Assembly: GCF_005434945.1 (NCBI RefSeq)
Contig: NZ_SKCH01000001.1
Coordinates: 62,001-126,000 of the forward strand
From: Prescottella subtropica
Lineage (GTDB): Bacteria > Actinomycetota > Actinomycetes > Mycobacteriales > Mycobacteriaceae
DNA length: 64,000 bases
Reading direction: 5' to 3'
Below are positions 15,791 through 23,306 of this stretch, piece by piece (within the stretch, counting starts at the first letter, position 1; every line of letters begins with the position of its first letter). The notes below the pieces were generated by a model. That model ran no database searches and was not told where the DNA came from. It was given only the letters and a program-made list of their open reading frames with translations. The translations under genes were made by a program, and so were the position numbers.

Positions 15791-16372
15791 TCACTCTTCC
15801 TCGTCGATCACATCGAGGATGTGCTGCGCGAACGACCGGTTGTGCTGCTGCGCGTAGGGGCCGCGCCCCTTGCTCGCGAGTTTCTCGGCGAGCGGGGCGA
15901 TGGTGGTTTCGTCGAGGGGCAGGGTGAAGAACTGGTCGTCGGCGCCCTCGTCGGAGAGGAACCAGTCGATGAGCACACCGTCGCCGTCGGCGGCCTCGTG
16001 ATCGATTTTCTTCAGACGCAGCATGGGGTTGGCGAGGGCGAGGCCGTCGAGACTGTATCCGGTGCTGCGCTGCAGCGCGGACAGGGACGTGACGAGCACG
16101 GTGCGGTAGTCGACGGTTTCCCCGTTCTCGAGGTATCGCTCCACGTAGAGCACCTCCATCGGGCCGACGGCGAGCGTGAACAGCCGTTCGCGTTCGTCGG
16201 TCTTGTTCGACGGCAGGCAGGTGATCGTCCACCGGTCCACCTCGTCGGACGCCGGATCCTCGAACGCCGACGCAAGATAGCCGGCGATGAGGTCGACGAC
16301 CACGTCGAAGAACGGATCTTGTTGCAGCTTCGAGAAATTGGCTTCAGTGGCGGCAGGGTCGATGTCGGTCAC
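15791..16372 (-). CDS. conserved hypothetical protein, acidic
   Basis: A 193-residue acidic, soluble protein with no recognised domain. It is clearly coding: it has full-length codon bias and the next gene starts one base after its stop. Notable segments are DPFFDVVVDLIAGYLASAF, WTITCLPSNKTDERERLFTLAVGPMEVLYVERYLE and IDWFLSDEGADDQFFTLPLDE. The mix of beta-strand-like and acidic-loop segments and the single Cys do not suggest an enzyme. It is probably a partner of the DUF6308 protein encoded directly downstream. Confidence 0.75.
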   Translation of the reverse strand: MTDIDPAATEANFSKLQQDPFFDVVVDLIAGYLASAFEDPASDEVDRWTITCLPSNKTDERERLFTLAVGPMEVLYVERYLENGETVDYRTVLVTSLSALQRSTGYSLDGLALANPMLRLKKIDHEAADGDGVLIDWFLSDEGADDQFFTLPLDETTIAPLAEKLASKGRGPYAQQHNRSFAQHILDVIDEEE

Positions 16373-16402
16373 GAGAGGTCCTCAGGTAGACGAGTGGTGC
16401 AC

Positions 16403-17908
16403 TCAATCTACTGGAACCGCGGACTCCATCCGGTAGTCGTCGAGCGGGAACCGTTGCGCTTCCGAGAATGCGTTGGCTGTGGACGTCGGACGCAGCAGTG
16501 CGGCCTCGCCGTGTTGGTTGAAGTAGTAGGAGCGGGCCGTGCCACAGCTGCCGCCGTAGAAGACGGAGTCGTCGAGGTTCGCTGTCATGCGGTCGAGGAA
16601 GCGGGTGTTGGCGTCCTCGGTGACCTCGAAGACGTCGGTGCCGCGGCGCCGCATCTCGGTGAGCAGCCTGCTCATGTGCGCCATCTGCGATTCGATGGTG
16701 GTGAAGTAGGACAGTCCGCTGTACGAGTAGGGGCTGGCGAGGCTGAGGAAGTTCGGGAACTTCGGCACCGCCATCCCCTCGTATGCTTGGAATCGGTTGT
16801 CCCGCCACCACTTCCCGAGGTTGCGGCCGTCGCGTCCGATGACCTCGATGGCGGGGAAGTTCACGTCCCACAGGTTGAAGCCGGTCGCCAGGATCAGGGT
16901 GTCGATCTCGGTGCGGCGGCCGTCGGCGGTGACGATCGCGTCCGGTTCGATCAGATCGATCGACGTCGTCTCGAGGTGCACGTGCTCCTGGGTGAACGTG
17001 CGGTAGTAACTGTTGGAGAAGGTGGGCCGTTTGCAGCCGAAGTCGTAGTCGGGGGTCAGTTTCCGACGCAGATCCGCGTCCCGCACCTGCGCCCGCAGGA
17101 ACAACTTCGATGCTGCGGCGGCGCCCTTGTTGAGGAACTTCGCCTGCCGGTAGTGCAGCACCGCGCTCACCATGATGCCCTCGAGGATCGTGTCGCTGAC
17201 GAAACGCGCCACCCGCTGCGTCACCGGAACCCGCGCGAAAACCCGTTGCGCCACAGCGGGAATCGGCACATCCGCCTTCGGCACCACCCAGATCGGGGTG
17301 CGCTGGTAAACGGTGAGGTCCGCGGCCTGCCGGGCCACCTCCGGGATCAACTGGACGGCGGTGGCACCGGTGCCGATGATCGCGGCCCGCGACCCGGCCA
17401 ACTCGATCCCGTCCTCCCACGCCGTGGTGTGCAGAATGCGTCCGGCGAACGTGTCGATGCCGTCGATGGCCGGTAGTTGCGGCTGCGACAGGAACCCGGT
17501 CGCGGTGAGCAGGTAGCGGCCGGTCACCTGCTCACCGCTCTCGGTCGACACCACCCAGTGCCGGGCGTCGTCGTCCCAGCGGGCACCGGTGACGACGGTC
17601 CCGAACCGCATGTGGCGGCGCAGACGGTATTTGTCGGCGACGTGCTCGGCGTACCGCTTGAGTTCGGCGCCCGGCGCGAACAGCCGCGACCAGTGCGGGT
17701 TCGGTTCGAACGAGTACGAGTAGGTGACCGACGCGATGTCCACCGCCAGGCCCGGATAGCGGTTGACGTGCCAGGTGCCGCCGAGGTCGTCCTCGCGTTC
17801 GAGGATCGCCAGGTTCTCCAGACCGAGCCGGTTCAGGGCGATCGCGGCACCCATCCCGCCGAAGCCGGCACCGACGATCACTGCGTCGTACTGCGTGTTC
17901 CGCTCCAC
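16403..17908 (-). CDS. flavin-containing monooxygenase, Baeyer-Villiger type
   Basis: A 501-residue FAD/NADPH monooxygenase. The N-terminal FAD Rossmann motif GAGFGG is at residues 13-18, and the second dinucleotide motif is GTGATAVQ. The class B fingerprint FxGxxxHxxxW appears as FAGRILHTTAW, ending in Glu where classical BVMOs have Pro. It probably inserts oxygen into a ketone, but S- or N-oxidation is possible. The GTG at 17908 was chosen because GGGGAAGGG stands 7 bases before it and the sequence VERNTQYDAVIVGAG is the family start; a GTG at 17953 would add 15 residues. Short palindrome ACTGTCAGT near 17937 may be an operator. Confidence 0.88.
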   Translation of the reverse strand: MERNTQYDAVIVGAGFGGMGAAIALNRLGLENLAILEREDDLGGTWHVNRYPGLAVDIASVTYSYSFEPNPHWSRLFAPGAELKRYAEHVADKYRLRRHMRFGTVVTGARWDDDARHWVVSTESGEQVTGRYLLTATGFLSQPQLPAIDGIDTFAGRILHTTAWEDGIELAGSRAAIIGTGATAVQLIPEVARQAADLTVYQRTPIWVVPKADVPIPAVAQRVFARVPVTQRVARFVSDTILEGIMVSAVLHYRQAKFLNKGAAAASKLFLRAQVRDADLRRKLTPDYDFGCKRPTFSNSYYRTFTQEHVHLETTSIDLIEPDAIVTADGRRTEIDTLILATGFNLWDVNFPAIEVIGRDGRNLGKWWRDNRFQAYEGMAVPKFPNFLSLASPYSYSGLSYFTTIESQMAHMSRLLTEMRRRGTDVFEVTEDANTRFLDRMTANLDDSVFYGGSCGTARSYYFNQHGEAALLRPTSTANAFSEAQRFPLDDYRMESAVPVD

Positions 17909-18059
17909 GGGTTCACCCTTCCCCAGGTATATGTCACTGTCAGTATCACTCACATGGACGTGGGCGGCCAGGGTTTCGACCCGATCCGACGCCTGGAACC
18001 GGGAACGCGACCGGTGCGTCTGTTCTCATGGGTACTGCTGCACGATCGAGGGAGACGCG

Positions 18060-18593
18060 ATGAGGACGACGTATCGGCACGGACTCGCGATCGGGCTCGC
18101 GGCCGGACTGCTGGCCCTCACCGGCTGCTCCGGCACCACCGTCGCCGGACAGGCCGGGACGCCGACGCCCGCGGACGGGGAACCCGCCCTCGATCCGTGC
18201 ACCGTCCCCGACGACGCCCTCCGCGCCGCCGGCGTCGACCCGGCCACCGAGTCCCGCGACATCATGGGCGTCAAACAGCCCGGCTGGAGCCTGTGCCGGT
18301 GGCGGGGGCCGGATTACTTCGTCACGATCTTCGCGACGGGACGTCCCCTCGACGACATTCTCGCGAACGACCGCTTCACCGACGTCACCCCCGTCGCGGT
18401 GGACGGCCGTGACGCGGTGACGGTTCGCGAATCCAACGACACCCGCAACGAATACTGCGACGTCGTGTTCACCACCGGTACCGACACCGTCATGGTCAAA
18501 ACCACGCTACTCGAGGGACTGCCCCCTGCGGGCAGCCCGTGTCCACGGGCCGTCCGCACCGCCGAGGTCCTCACCCCGCATCTCTCCCGCTGA
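18060..18593 (+). CDS. DUF3558-type lipoprotein
   Basis: A 177-residue lipoprotein. Residues 1-22 are a signal peptide ending in the lipobox LTGC with the lipidated Cys at position 23. A Thr/Pro/Gly linker follows, then a DUF3558-like domain with the typical LDPCTVPDDALRAAGVDP opening, SLCRWRGPDYFVTIFA, and Cys residues in NEYCDVVF and GSPCPRAV that would form disulfides. DUF3558 proteins are common surface lipoproteins in Actinobacteria of unknown function. The ATG follows GAGGGAGA. The next gene, an ESX-like small protein, starts 16 bp later and is probably co-transcribed. Confidence 0.85.
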   Translation: MRTTYRHGLAIGLAAGLLALTGCSGTTVAGQAGTPTPADGEPALDPCTVPDDALRAAGVDPATESRDIMGVKQPGWSLCRWRGPDYFVTIFATGRPLDDILANDRFTDVTPVAVDGRDAVTVRESNDTRNEYCDVVFTTGTDTVMVKTTLLEGLPPAGSPCPRAVRTAEVLTPHLSR

Positions 18594-18609
18594 CCGGAAG
18601 GCATCCTCG

Positions 18610-18981
18610 ATGACCGACAACCTGTCCTGGCCCGAGATCGGTGCGCTCGTCGATGCCGGTCAGCTCACCATGGAACCCGGTACCGCCGAGCAGTGCGCGG
18701 CCCGCTGCACCCGGTTCATCGAACAACTCCAGGCCATCAAGATCCAGTCCGGTGAACTCACCCGCATCGACGGGCTGGGACATCTCCCGTCCGGTATCGC
18801 GTTGGCCCGCAAGTTCGAACAGAAGGCGTCCGGCGGCGAGTATTCACTCGATCAGGCGCTCGACGACAATATTTCCGTCGTGAAGCAGATGCGGGCGGTG
18901 TTCGAGAAGATCGCCGCCGACTACAACACCGCAGAGGAGTCGAACACGCAGGCGCTCAACGTGTTCGATACCGGAAACTGA
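18610..18981 (+). CDS. small helical protein, possible type VII (ESX/EspC-like) substrate
   Basis: A 123-residue protein predicted to be almost wholly helical, with two long helices (about residues 25-55 and 60-110) joined near GLGHLPSG. The C-terminal YNTAE (residues 106-110) fits the YxxxD/E export motif of WXG100 and EspC-type substrates, though a canonical WxG turn is missing. There is no signal peptide. It lies 16 bp downstream of a lipoprotein gene. No ESX secretion machinery is in the window. The assignment rests on size, helicity and the YxxxE motif, so it is tentative. Confidence 0.6.
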   Translation: MTDNLSWPEIGALVDAGQLTMEPGTAEQCAARCTRFIEQLQAIKIQSGELTRIDGLGHLPSGIALARKFEQKASGGEYSLDQALDDNISVVKQMRAVFEKIAADYNTAEESNTQALNVFDTGN

Positions 18982-18984
18982 TAG

Positions 18985-19344
18985 TCAGCGGTGGACGGCG
19001 ACGGCATCGATCTCGACCGTCGCCCCGTAGGGAAGTCCGCTGACACCGACGAAGGTGCGGGCGGGGCGTGGGGCGTCGAAGATGCGCTCGAACTGCTGGT
19101 TCGCTTCGTCGCGCAGCGACAGGTCGGTCACGAAATAGGTGAGTTTCACAACGTCTTTCAGTTCACCGCCGACGGTTGCGAGTCGGTCGACCATACGGTC
19201 GATCGCGGCGTCGAGTGCCTCCGTCCGACCGGGCACGGCGACACCGTCGGCGGTGACGGACAGCGCCCCGGACACGAACACGAATCCACCGGCGACGAAG
19301 GCCGGGCTGTACGGGTGGTCGGCGGACACCTCGGTCATCGACAT
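18985..19344 (-). CDS. RidA/YjgF/YER057c family protein
   Basis: A 119-residue member of the Rid family, which hydrolyses reactive enamines/imines to ketones or acts in related chemistry. Conserved blocks are YSPAFVAGGFVFVSGALSV, LDAAIDRMVDRLATVGGELKDVVKLTYFVTDL and the C-terminal RPARTFVGVSGLPYGATVEIDAVAV. The Arg that binds the substrate carboxylate is present (PARTFVGV). The ATG at 19344 follows GAGGGAATCCCG. Its 3' end is only three bases from the convergent small-protein gene. Confidence 0.92.
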   Translation of the reverse strand: MSMTEVSADHPYSPAFVAGGFVFVSGALSVTADGVAVPGRTEALDAAIDRMVDRLATVGGELKDVVKLTYFVTDLSLRDEANQQFERIFDAPRPARTFVGVSGLPYGATVEIDAVAVHR

Positions 19345-19498
19345 CGGGATTCCCTCGAGTAGTAGGCAGCAGCGAGTGTGTCCGACCATAGCCCGCGGGT
19401 GGGCCTCCAGCGATACGGACACGTCACCGTGACGATCCCCACGATCGACCTGCACACTTGGCAACTTGTCGGCCCCCTGCCGTACTTTCTGCCGAGTG

Positions 19499-20776
19499 AT
19501 GGAACCCTGGTCTCCCGCGCAGGTCGCGGCCGCGGCACCCGATGCGGCGTCGCTGGCGGCGGCGCGGTCGCTGGCATCGAAGTGGTCGGACCTGGGTGGC
19601 GACGACGTCGCCCTGTGGGGGTCGTGCCGGGGCAGCGGGAAGACGCCGTACCGGGCTGCGGTCGATCTGACGGGACCCGCGTACCGGTGTTCGTGCCCGA
19701 GCCGCAAGTTCCCGTGCAAACATGCGCTCGGCCTGCTGCTGTGCTGGTCGGAAGGCCGGATCCCGGCCGGGACGGCCCCCGAGTTCGTCACCGACTGGCT
19801 CACCGGACGGGCCGCGCGGGCCGCCGCGACACCCGTCGCCGACGCCGCCCCGGATCCCGCCACGGCCGAGCGTCGCACCGACCGGATCGCCGCGGGTCTC
19901 GACGAGTTGGACCGCTGGCTGACGGACCGGATCGTCGCCGGTCTCGGCTCGGTCTCCCACGACGCCGCAGCCTACGACGCGATCGCCGCCCGTATGGTCG
20001 ACGCGCAGGCCCCCGGTGTCGCCGCCACGCTGCGGTCCCTGCCCGCGCTGGTCGCGTCCGACTCGGACTGGCCGGCGCCGCTGCTGGCCGCGTACGCACG
20101 CCTGCACCTGCTGATCCGTGCGTTCCGGGACCGTGACCGGCTGCCCGACGCGTTGAACCACACCGTCGCAACACATCTCGGCGTGCCGGTGCGCGCCGAC
20201 GACGTCCGCGCTGCACCAGCGATCCGGGACCACTGGCGGGTGCTGGCGGTTCGCACCACCGAGGAGGGCCGGTTGATCGCCCGCCGGACGTGGCTGCTCG
20301 GACGCGACACGCGACGCTGGGCACTGCTCCTCGATTTCGCACACGGTAGCGCCCAATTCTCCACGGCAGCACCGATTCCCGGGACCGTTGTGGACGCCGA
20401 CCTGCACTACTATCCCGGTGCGGCACCGCTGCGCGCGCTCCTGGGTACCCGGCACGACGCCCCGAGACCGTGCCCCGCGCCACCGGCCACCGACCTCGAC
20501 ACCGCCCTCGACGGCTACACTGCCGCCCTGGCCGCCGACCCGTGGCTGCGAGCATGGCCGATGCTGCTCGCCGACGTCACCCCCACCGTCACCGCAGGCG
20601 TCTGGCACGTCGTCGACACGGCCGGACGCGCCCTCCCGGTCGGCGGCGGCGACGCGTCCCGTTGGCGGCTGCTGGCGGTGTCCGGTGGGCATCCGGTGAC
20701 GGTGTGCGGCGACTGGGACGGCTCCACCCTGATCCCGGTCTCCGTGTTCGATGCGGGGGCGGTGGTCGCGGCATGA
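19499..20776 (+). CDS. SWIM zinc-finger protein of the MoxR-VWA cassette
   Basis: A 425-residue protein, first gene of a five-gene coupled operon. A SWIM-type zinc motif CxC-x6-CxH is formed by C64, C66, C73 and H75 (RCSCPSRKFPCKH). The remaining 350 residues are alpha/beta with many Trp/Arg and no recognised catalytic motif. SWIM domains bind zinc and mediate nucleic-acid or protein contact. The ATG at 19499 is preferred; an upstream in-frame reading adds little. Its stop overlaps the next start as ATGA. SWIM proteins recur beside MoxR/VWA genes in many bacteria, but the role is not known. Confidence 0.85.
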   Translation: MEPWSPAQVAAAAPDAASLAAARSLASKWSDLGGDDVALWGSCRGSGKTPYRAAVDLTGPAYRCSCPSRKFPCKHALGLLLCWSEGRIPAGTAPEFVTDWLTGRAARAAATPVADAAPDPATAERRTDRIAAGLDELDRWLTDRIVAGLGSVSHDAAAYDAIAARMVDAQAPGVAATLRSLPALVASDSDWPAPLLAAYARLHLLIRAFRDRDRLPDALNHTVATHLGVPVRADDVRAAPAIRDHWRVLAVRTTEEGRLIARRTWLLGRDTRRWALLLDFAHGSAQFSTAAPIPGTVVDADLHYYPGAAPLRALLGTRHDAPRPCPAPPATDLDTALDGYTAALAADPWLRAWPMLLADVTPTVTAGVWHVVDTAGRALPVGGGDASRWRLLAVSGGHPVTVCGDWDGSTLIPVSVFDAGAVVAA

Positions 20777-22188
20777 ACCGCCCCTATCCGGAAAAACTCG
20801 CTGCGGCAGCCCTTCTCGGCACCGCACGCTCGACGCTACCCCTGACCGAACTGCACACCGCGTCGGCGGCAGAGGTGCTGGACGCCGATCCCGCGACGAC
20901 ACTGCTCGCGGCCGCGGCGCTCGAGTCGGCTTTCCTGTCCGGTGCCGCCGTCCCCACCACGGTGCCGGTTCCGGCGCCCGCCCCGACCGATCCGCGGCCG
21001 GCCCTGCCGGATGCGGCGGTCGAACGGCTACGCTCGCTGCTCGTCGTGGATTCGTCGTTGATTCCCGAATGGTTTTCGGCGGCAGCCGGTTTCCGTCCCT
21101 CGACGCATCTGCTGGTGGAGGTGCTCGAGGCCGCCCTGCGCCGCACCGCGCGCCGGGACCGGCTGGTGGAGTTGGCCGGACCGCGTGGGCAGTGGCTCGC
21201 CGCCCGCAACCCGGACTGGGCGCCGCTGCGTCTGCCCGACCCGTCGGACGACGAGGACTGGCGACACGGCACCCCCGCCGTCCGGTTGCTCTGGTTCGCG
21301 GCGCTGCGGCGTACCGACCCGGCCGCCGCCACCGCGCTCCTCGCTACCGCATGGACGTCCGAGAAAGCAGACATGCGGGCCACTCTCCTGGCGGCGCTCG
21401 CGGACGGCCTCGGTGCCGGCGACGAATCCCTGCTCGAGCGGGCCCTCGACGACCGCGGCCAGCGGGTCCGGCAGACAGCGGTCGGACTGCTGGCACGCCT
21501 GCCGGGGTCCGCTTTCGGACAGCGGATGGCGCAGCGGCTGCGGGACTGGGTGTCGGTCTCCGGCACCGTCGTGACCGTCACGCTGCCCGACGTCCAGGAC
21601 GACGCCGCCCGCCGCGACGGTCTCGACGAGCGGACCGCCCGCCGTCCGGACGCACTGCTCACCGCGGCCGTGCAGGCGGCGCCGCTGTCGGTGTGGGCGG
21701 ATCTCGGGGTCTCCACGGAGTCGTTGCCGCACATCACCGTTGCCGAACCGTTCACCACCGCCACCGAGATCGCGTGGTCGACGGCCGTCGCCGTGCAGGG
21801 CGACACCGACTGGGCGCTCGCACTGCTGCGCCGGGACGGCACCGTCACCGCCCCCGTCGCCCGGCACCTGCCGCGGGACGTCGTCGTGGCACGTCTGCTC
21901 GCCACCCCGGACGGCGCGGTACCCGACGCGAACCTGCTCGAGGCGCTGCCCGCGCCGTGGCCGCATCACGTGGCCGCCGCCGTCCTCGGCGCGGTGTACG
22001 CGGCGCGGGCCCCGCTCGCCGAGTTGCGGTATCCCATCGATCTGCTCGGACATCGGGCGCCGTTCGAGTTCCAGGACGCCCTGTCCGAGGCCGCCACCCG
22101 CGCCGGGCACCTCGATCGGCTCGCCTTGTTCGCGGCCGCCGCCGACATCCTCACCCACCGCCGACACCTGCATCAGGAGCTGACATGA
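20773..22188 (+). CDS. DUF5691 family protein
   Basis: A 471-residue protein, second gene of the cassette, coupled by ATGA overlaps at both ends. The N-terminus reads YPEKLAAAALLGTARSTLPL, typical of DUF5691. The centre (about residues 170-240) has HEAT-like alpha repeats (RLLWFAALRRTDPAAATALLATAW, ADMRATLLAALADGLGAGDE, RVRQTAVGLLARLPGSAFG). It has no catalytic motif, so it is likely a scaffold for other cassette proteins. The extent of the helical repeats is estimated by eye. Confidence 0.82.
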   Translation: MNRPYPEKLAAAALLGTARSTLPLTELHTASAAEVLDADPATTLLAAAALESAFLSGAAVPTTVPVPAPAPTDPRPALPDAAVERLRSLLVVDSSLIPEWFSAAAGFRPSTHLLVEVLEAALRRTARRDRLVELAGPRGQWLAARNPDWAPLRLPDPSDDEDWRHGTPAVRLLWFAALRRTDPAAATALLATAWTSEKADMRATLLAALADGLGAGDESLLERALDDRGQRVRQTAVGLLARLPGSAFGQRMAQRLRDWVSVSGTVVTVTLPDVQDDAARRDGLDERTARRPDALLTAAVQAAPLSVWADLGVSTESLPHITVAEPFTTATEIAWSTAVAVQGDTDWALALLRRDGTVTAPVARHLPRDVVVARLLATPDGAVPDANLLEALPAPWPHHVAAAVLGAVYAARAPLAELRYPIDLLGHRAPFEFQDALSEAATRAGHLDRLALFAAAADILTHRRHLHQELT

Positions 22189-23306
22189 CCGACACCGTTT
22201 CCGTCGAGACCGCCGAGCCTGCCGAACCCGCCCTGCTGCGCCCGCACGCCGAGCAGCAGTACGCCGGTGAGCTGGCGGCACTCGCCGCGGCCGACGACCG
22301 GCCCCGGCCGCCGTCGTGGCGGCTGTCGCCGCAGGCGGTGGTGACGTATCTGCTCGGGGGGACTCTGCCCGACGGCACCGTGATCTCCCCGAAGTACATC
22401 GGCCCGCGCCGGCTGATGGAGGTCGCGGTCGCGACTCTCGCCACCGACCGGGCGCTGCTGCTGCTCGGGGTGCCGGGCACCGCGAAGACGTGGGTGTCCG
22501 AGCATCTGGCGGCGGCAATCTCCGGGGAGTCGACGCGGCTCGTGCAGGGCACCGCGGGCACCGCGGAGGAGGCCGTCCGGTACGGCTGGAACTATGCGCG
22601 CCTGCTCGCGGAAGGTCCGTCGGAGGCCGCGGTGGTGCCGTCGCCGGTGCTGACCGCGATGCGGGACGGTGCGATCGCCCGCGTCGAGGAACTGACCCGC
22701 ATGCCCGCCGACGTGCAGGACGCGCTCATCACGATCCTGTCGGAGAAGACGCTGCCGGTGCCCGAGCTCGGCACCGAGGTGCAGGCGGCGAAGGGCTTCA
22801 ACGTCATCGCCACCGCCAACGACCGGGACCGCGGCGTCAACGAGCTGTCGTCGGCGCTGCGCCGCCGCTTCAACACCGTCGTGCTGCCACTGCCCGCGTC
22901 CGCGGACGACGAGGTCGCGATCGTGGCGCGCCGTGTCGAACAGCTCGGCGGCGCACTGGAACTACCGCCCGTCCCGGCGGCCGCGGAGGAGATCCGCCGC
23001 GTCGTCACCGTGTTCCGGGAGTTGCGTGACGGGGTGACCGTCGACGGCCGCACCAGGGTGAAGTCGCCGTCGGGCACGCTGTCGACGGCGGAGGCCATCT
23101 CGGTGGTCACCAACGGTCTCGCGTTGGCCGCGCACTTCGGGGACGGCACCCTGCGTGCGGGGGACGTCGCGGCCGGGATCCTCGGCTCGGTCCTCAAGGA
23201 TCCGGTCGCCGACCGCGTGGTGTGGACCGAATATCTCGAGGCCGTCGTGCGGCACCGCAGCGACTGGGACGACTTCTACCGGGCGTGCCGCGAGGTGACC
23301 GGGTGA
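22185..23306 (+). CDS. MoxR-type AAA+ ATPase
   Basis: A 373-residue AAA+ ATPase of the MoxR group. Walker A GVPGTAKT is at residues 95-102. The Walker B region is AIARVEEL, with paired acidic residues, followed by the helix-2-insert-like PADVQDALITILSEK. Sensor 1 is the Asn in NVIATAND, and the arginine finger region is ELSSALRRRFN. MoxR ATPases act as chaperones that remodel or metallate targets, usually with a VWA partner (RavA-ViaA, NorQ-NorD, CbbQ-CbbO are precedents). Here the VWA protein is encoded two genes downstream. The start overlaps the previous stop, and the stop overlaps the GTG of the next gene. Confidence 0.93.
   Translation: MTDTVSVETAEPAEPALLRPHAEQQYAGELAALAAADDRPRPPSWRLSPQAVVTYLLGGTLPDGTVISPKYIGPRRLMEVAVATLATDRALLLLGVPGTAKTWVSEHLAAAISGESTRLVQGTAGTAEEAVRYGWNYARLLAEGPSEAAVVPSPVLTAMRDGAIARVEELTRMPADVQDALITILSEKTLPVPELGTEVQAAKGFNVIATANDRDRGVNELSSALRRRFNTVVLPLPASADDEVAIVARRVEQLGGALELPPVPAAAEEIRRVVTVFRELRDGVTVDGRTRVKSPSGTLSTAEAISVVTNGLALAAHFGDGTLRAGDVAAGILGSVLKDPVADRVVWTEYLEAVVRHRSDWDDFYRACREVTG

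Noticed and set aside
20751-23306. Long alternative-frame reading across DUF5691 and MoxR
   Set aside because: It is an overlapping shadow frame. The DUF5691 and MoxR frames carry recognisable domains and 4-nt couplings; this one is Arg-rich and only joins the MoxR frame at its end.
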